Source: an uncultured Bryobacteraceae bacterium (GTDB lineage Bacteria > Acidobacteriota > Terriglobia > Bryobacterales > Bryobacteraceae). From it: a stretch of DNA of 8,382 bases. This document shows, piece after piece, positions 5,159 to 8,382 of the stretch; positions within the stretch are counted from its first letter, which is position 1; the number at the start of each line of letters is the position of its first letter. The notes beneath the pieces are model-generated. The model was not told where the DNA came from, made no database searches, and saw only the letters and a program-made list of their open reading frames with translations. Location: positions 1-8,382 of the forward strand of contig CAKZVG010000384.1 of assembly GCA_937921835.1 (NCBI GenBank), read 5' to 3'. Position numbers and translations under genes: made by a program.

Positions 5159-7428
5159 TTCCCGAAAGACATCCCAGACGCTTCCCGATCCCTCTACTGC
5201 TGGCTCTTGCCCCGACCCTCGCCGCCGGCGCCGGCGTGCTCATCCCGTCCAATCTCGATCATCCCGATCCCAAGCTGCTCTCGATCGCGGAGATGTCCGT
5301 GAACGTGGTGATCGACGAAGCCCACGCGCGCGTCGCCGTGCGGCAGATCTTTTCCAGCCACCATCACTCCGTGCTCGAAGGCACCTGGATCTTCGCGCTC
5401 CCCGGCCGCGCCTCCGTGTCCGATTTCGCCGTCTGGGACGGTCTGGTGCGCATCCCGGGCGTGATCCTCGAACGCCGCCGCGCCGAAGAGATCTACCAGA
5501 ACCTGCGCTGGCAGGCCATCGACCCCGGGCTGCTGCAAGCGGGCGAGCACGGCGCGAACGAGGCCCGCCGTACGGCCGTCTTCAGCGCGCGCATCGTGCC
5601 CATCCCGGCCTACGGTTCCAAGCGCATCGAGTTCGAGTACCAGGAGCCGCTCGCGGTCGAAAACCTCGCCTCGTATTTCGCCATTCCACTGCGGCCCGAC
5701 GCCTACCGCGCGCAGTCCGTGGGACGGCTCTCGATCCAGGTCGAGTTGCGGTCCTCCCACCCCGTCGCCGCTTTCGACGCGGTCTCGAATGCCTATCCTC
5801 TGCGCGTCGCGGAGCAGACGCCGAACCTCGTGCGGGCCGCGTTCGAGGGCCGCGGCGTCGTCCTGAGCGAGGACTTCGCGCTCAAGTGGACGCTGGCTTC
5901 ACCCGGCGCGGGCGCGCTGCGGGTCGCCACGCACCGCGACGGTGGCCCCGGCTTCTTCCTGGCTTCCGCGCTCCTCGCCCCGCCGGCCGAAGCCGCGGCC
6001 GGGCCGCGCACCGTCATCGCCCTGTTCGACGCTTCGCTGTCGATGCAGTGGGAAAAGCTCGAGCGGGGCTTCCGCGCCCTTGAGGCGCTGCTCGCCTCGC
6101 TGCGCCCGGCCGACCGCTTCAACGTCATTCTCTTCAACGAAACCGTGGCGCCCTTTCAAACCCAGCCCGCCCCCGCCGGACCCGCCGCCGTGCAAAAGGC
6201 GCTCGACTTCGTGCGCGCCTCCCACCTGCGCGGCGGGACCAACCTGCAAAGCGCGCTTGAAGCCGGGCTGGCGCAAGCTTCGCCAGGCGCTTATCTCGTC
6301 CTGATCGGAGACGGTGCCGCCACGCGTGGCGTCATCCACAACGGCAAGCTGGCCGAATGGTACGCCTCGCGCTGGCGGGCGCAACGCCCGCGCACCTTCG
6401 TGTTCGCCACCGGCGACGACGCCAACGTTCCGCTGCTCAAGATGCTCGCCCGCAACGGCGGCGTGTTCGAATGGGTGCGCTCCACCGAGCCGATCGAGTT
6501 CAAACTCAACGCCTTCCTGTCCAAGATCGGGCGCCGCCCGCTGGAGAACCTGCGCCTGAACGCCGAACCCGCCGGCAACTTCGACCTGGTCTACCCTCTC
6601 GAGGACAGTGCCTTCGCTGGCTCGCTGGTCTCCTGGGCCGGCCAGTACCGCAAACCCGCCCCGCAAGCCGTCTTCAGCGCCGCCGGCCTGCGTGCGGCGG
6701 TCCCGCTGCCCGAACGCAGCCTGGATCATCCGCAGCTTCCCCGCACCTGGGCGCGCGCCCGCGTCGACGCGCTGCTCGAAAAGATCGAACGCGAGGGCGA
6801 GGACGCCGCCACCGTCGATGAGATCATCCGCCTGGCCCGCGAGTACAAGTTCGTGACTCCTTACACCTCGTTTCTGGCCGCGCCGCGCGCCCTGCTCCGC
6901 CCCCGTCTCATTCGCCCCGGCGATCCGCTCCTGCGGGTTCGCACCGATCCGTCGGTGGTCTCGGTGGTCGCGTTGTTTCCCTTCGGAGACGTGAAGAAGC
7001 TGCGCTATTTACCCGAGGAGGACATCTGGCAGACCCGCTTTCTCGCCCCGCGCGACCTCCCCGACGGCGCCCACCAGGTGCGCCTTCTGTTGCGCGACAG
7101 AAAGGGGCAGGTCTTCCGCGAATCGAAGAGCTTCGTGATCCTGAGCAAGCCCCCGCTCGTCCGCACCCGGCTCGACAAGACCCGCGCCCGCCCGGGCGAG
7201 ACGGTGCGCATTCAGGTCGCGGCATCGGAAACCACGCGCACCATCTTCGCCCGCATGTATGGTCTCCCCGCCGTGCCGGTGCGCTGGAACCAGCAGGCCC
7301 TCGCCAACACGGCCGACTTCGCCGTGCCCGCCCATCTGCCCGCGGGCCGCTACACGCTCGCGGTCACGGCGGAGGACATGGCGCACAACATCGCCCGCCA
7401 GGAGGTGCAGCTTGAAGTGCTCCCCTAA
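5155..7428 (+). CDS. Secreted VIT and von Willebrand factor A domain protein
   Basis: A 757-residue exported protein. RHPRR followed by FPIPLLLALAPTLAAGAG forms a signal peptide. A VIT domain, the N-terminal domain of inter-alpha-trypsin-inhibitor heavy chains, covers about residues 30-170, with IYQN at 113 and the DPGLLQ motif at 123. The VWA domain follows (about 285-455) with a complete MIDAS metal site: D292-A-S294-L-S296, T362 in GGTN and D386 in IGDG. This predicts divalent-cation-dependent protein or ligand binding. The family motif VTPYTSFLA is at 567-575. Residues 600-757 look like two further beta-sandwich modules, the last beginning near PPLVRTRLDKTRARPGE. No LPXTG, PEP-CTERM tail or C-terminal membrane helix is present, so it is probably periplasmic or released rather than sortase-anchored. 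Its ATG overlaps the propeller stop (ATGA), implying translational coupling; no Shine-Dalgarno lies at the usual spacing, though GGAGGAGG occurs 22 bases upstream. Confidence 0.92.
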   Translation: MIPERHPRRFPIPLLLALAPTLAAGAGVLIPSNLDHPDPKLLSIAEMSVNVVIDEAHARVAVRQIFSSHHHSVLEGTWIFALPGRASVSDFAVWDGLVRIPGVILERRRAEEIYQNLRWQAIDPGLLQAGEHGANEARRTAVFSARIVPIPAYGSKRIEFEYQEPLAVENLASYFAIPLRPDAYRAQSVGRLSIQVELRSSHPVAAFDAVSNAYPLRVAEQTPNLVRAAFEGRGVVLSEDFALKWTLASPGAGALRVATHRDGGPGFFLASALLAPPAEAAAGPRTVIALFDASLSMQWEKLERGFRALEALLASLRPADRFNVILFNETVAPFQTQPAPAGPAAVQKALDFVRASHLRGGTNLQSALEAGLAQASPGAYLVLIGDGAATRGVIHNGKLAEWYASRWRAQRPRTFVFATGDDANVPLLKMLARNGGVFEWVRSTEPIEFKLNAFLSKIGRRPLENLRLNAEPAGNFDLVYPLEDSAFAGSLVSWAGQYRKPAPQAVFSAAGLRAAVPLPERSLDHPQLPRTWARARVDALLEKIEREGEDAATVDEIIRLAREYKFVTPYTSFLAAPRALLRPRLIRPGDPLLRVRTDPSVVSVVALFPFGDVKKLRYLPEEDIWQTRFLAPRDLPDGAHQVRLLLRDRKGQVFRESKSFVILSKPPLVRTRLDKTRARPGETVRIQVAASETTRTIFARMYGLPAVPVRWNQQALANTADFAVPAHLPAGRYTLAVTAEDMAHNIARQEVQLEVLP
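7400..7405 (+). promoter_or_regulatory. Shine-Dalgarno for the TTG-started TPR-like gene
   Basis: A perfect AGGAGG inside the last codons of the VIT/VWA gene is followed after 6 bases by TTG at 7412. It fixes a non-ATG start that would otherwise be missed and shows that the gene begins before its neighbour ends. Confidence 0.8.
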
Positions 7429-8382
7429 GCGGCTGCCGCGAATCGCCGCTCTCGCCGCCGCCTTGGCCGCGGTCTTCACGGCGCGCGCCGAACTGGCCGG
7501 CTACATCCAGAACCTCGAACTCACCAGCCGCTTGCAAGGCGTCTTCTTCCGCTCCGTCTCGCTGGCCGGCGGGACGGTGCTCGCCCGCCGTCCCCCGCGC
7601 GAGACCCGGCAGGCGCTGGGAGCGTTCGTGCTCGCTTCGCCCAACGAGCCGGAGCTCTACGCGCTGCGCGCCCGCGAGGCCGAACTGGCGCTCGACTTCG
7701 CCGCCGCCGAGGCGGACTGGAAGAAGTATGCGGAACTCGCCCCCGACCGGGGCGCCGGGCTGCTCGAACTGGCTGACTTCTATCACCGCCAGTTGCGCCC
7801 GGACGAGGAAATCGAAGCGCTCGCCGCCGCCGCCCGCGCTGCCGCGCCCGAATCCGAGAAGCTGCTGCCGCCGCCGCGGCAGCGCGCCTGGCGGAGCTTC
7901 GAACGCATCCAGCAACTGGCCGCCGCGCACGCGCTCCCGCCGCGGACGGCCATCGCGCAGTACCGCGCCTGGATCGCGCGCTATCCGCGCGAATCCTCCC
8001 TCTATTCGCGCCTCTTAGATTTGCTGCTCACGCAATCCGGCGCGCCGGCCGCGGAAGCGCTGCTGGCCGAATATGAGAAGGCGTTCCCGGACGAAGCCGC
8101 GTTTCCCGTACGCGCCCGCGCCCAGCTTGCCCGCCGGCAAGGCGGCCCGGCCCAGGCGCTGGCGGTCTACGACCGCTCGTTCCAACCCCTCTGGCCCACC
8201 GAACTGATCCGCGAGTGGTTCGGCCTGCTCAAGCAGACTCGCGGGCTACGCCGGTTCCACGAGCAGGCGCGGGCTGCCGCCGCCGCGAATCCCGGCGCGC
8301 TTGACCCCGCCGCGCGCCTGTTCTACTACTGGCAGCAGCAAGGGCATCCGGAGGCCGCCCGGCGCGCGCTTACCGGGTTCCG
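7412..8382 (+). CDS. Secreted TPR-like helical repeat protein (partial, runs off the right edge)
   Basis: The frame is open without a stop from TTG 7412 to the window end, giving 323 complete codons; the C-terminus is missing. The first 26 residues are a clear signal peptide (MKCSPKRLPRIAALAAALAA, then VFTARA) with a likely cut before E27. The rest is rich in alanine, leucine and arginine and predicted helical, with tetratricopeptide-like hairpins. Examples are NEPELYALRAREAELALDF, then AAAEADWKKYAELAPD (78-112), AIAQYRAWIARYPRESSLY (180-198), and AEALLAEYEKAFPDEAAFPV followed by GGPAQALAVYDRS further on. Such repeats normally mediate protein-protein contacts. The start overlaps the VIT/VWA gene by 17 bases and has its own AGGAGG, so the two products are probably made together and may interact. 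I do not recognise a named family. A domain with another function could follow beyond the window. Confidence 0.82.
   Translation, partial: MKCSPKRLPRIAALAAALAAVFTARAELAGYIQNLELTSRLQGVFFRSVSLAGGTVLARRPPRETRQALGAFVLASPNEPELYALRAREAELALDFAAAEADWKKYAELAPDRGAGLLELADFYHRQLRPDEEIEALAAAARAAAPESEKLLPPPRQRAWRSFERIQQLAAAHALPPRTAIAQYRAWIARYPRESSLYSRLLDLLLTQSGAPAAEALLAEYEKAFPDEAAFPVRARAQLARRQGGPAQALAVYDRSFQPLWPTELIREWFGLLKQTRGLRRFHEQARAAAAANPGALDPAARLFYYWQQQGHPEAARRALTGF

Noticed and set aside
1..8382. CRISPR arrays, insertion sequences, tRNA or rRNA genes and integration sites.
   Set aside because: I saw no regularly spaced direct repeats, transposase motifs, tRNA-like sequence or flanking duplications. 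The only periodic signal is the protein-level propeller repeat.

Overview
The window is about 70% G+C, densely packed chromosomal DNA, and nothing in it looks mobile. The gene types suggest a member of the Acidobacteriota, perhaps of the Bryobacter/Solibacter kind: a Tat-exported aldo/keto reductase, a GGDEF protein, a two-component-regulator-type beta-propeller, a VIT/VWA protein and a secreted TPR-like protein. That placement is inferred from gene style and composition, not from a marker gene.

Layout. A soluble diguanylate cyclase (109-1134, +) meets a Tat-signal aldo/keto reductase (1142-2083, -) tail to tail with 7 bases between them. The reductase has a strong Shine-Dalgarno and a plausible promoter in the 110-base gap behind it. 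The next minus-strand gene (2194-2562) is a small exported protein that appears to be decaying. Its reading frame is displaced between two poly-G tracts and then restored, and the protein looks internally shortened. A 134-base divergent gap leads to purE (2697-3194, +), the class I N5-CAIR mutase of purine synthesis. A possible promoter there would make a nearly leaderless mRNA.

From 3221 to the right edge lies the most interesting part, a tightly overlapping set of three genes for envelope proteins. The first is a membrane-anchored protein with 14 repeats at about 41-residue spacing, read as two seven-bladed propellers with no output domain. The second, overlapping by 4 bases (ATGA), is a secreted VIT + VWA protein with an intact MIDAS metal site. 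The third overlaps the second by 17 bases, starts at TTG behind a perfect AGGAGG, and encodes a secreted TPR-like protein that runs off the window.

The overlaps imply translational coupling and roughly balanced production. A reasonable inference is an extracytoplasmic assembly made of a propeller sensor or binding platform, a metal-dependent adhesion protein and a helical-repeat scaffold. I know of no named system with this exact composition, and its function cannot be read from the sequence.
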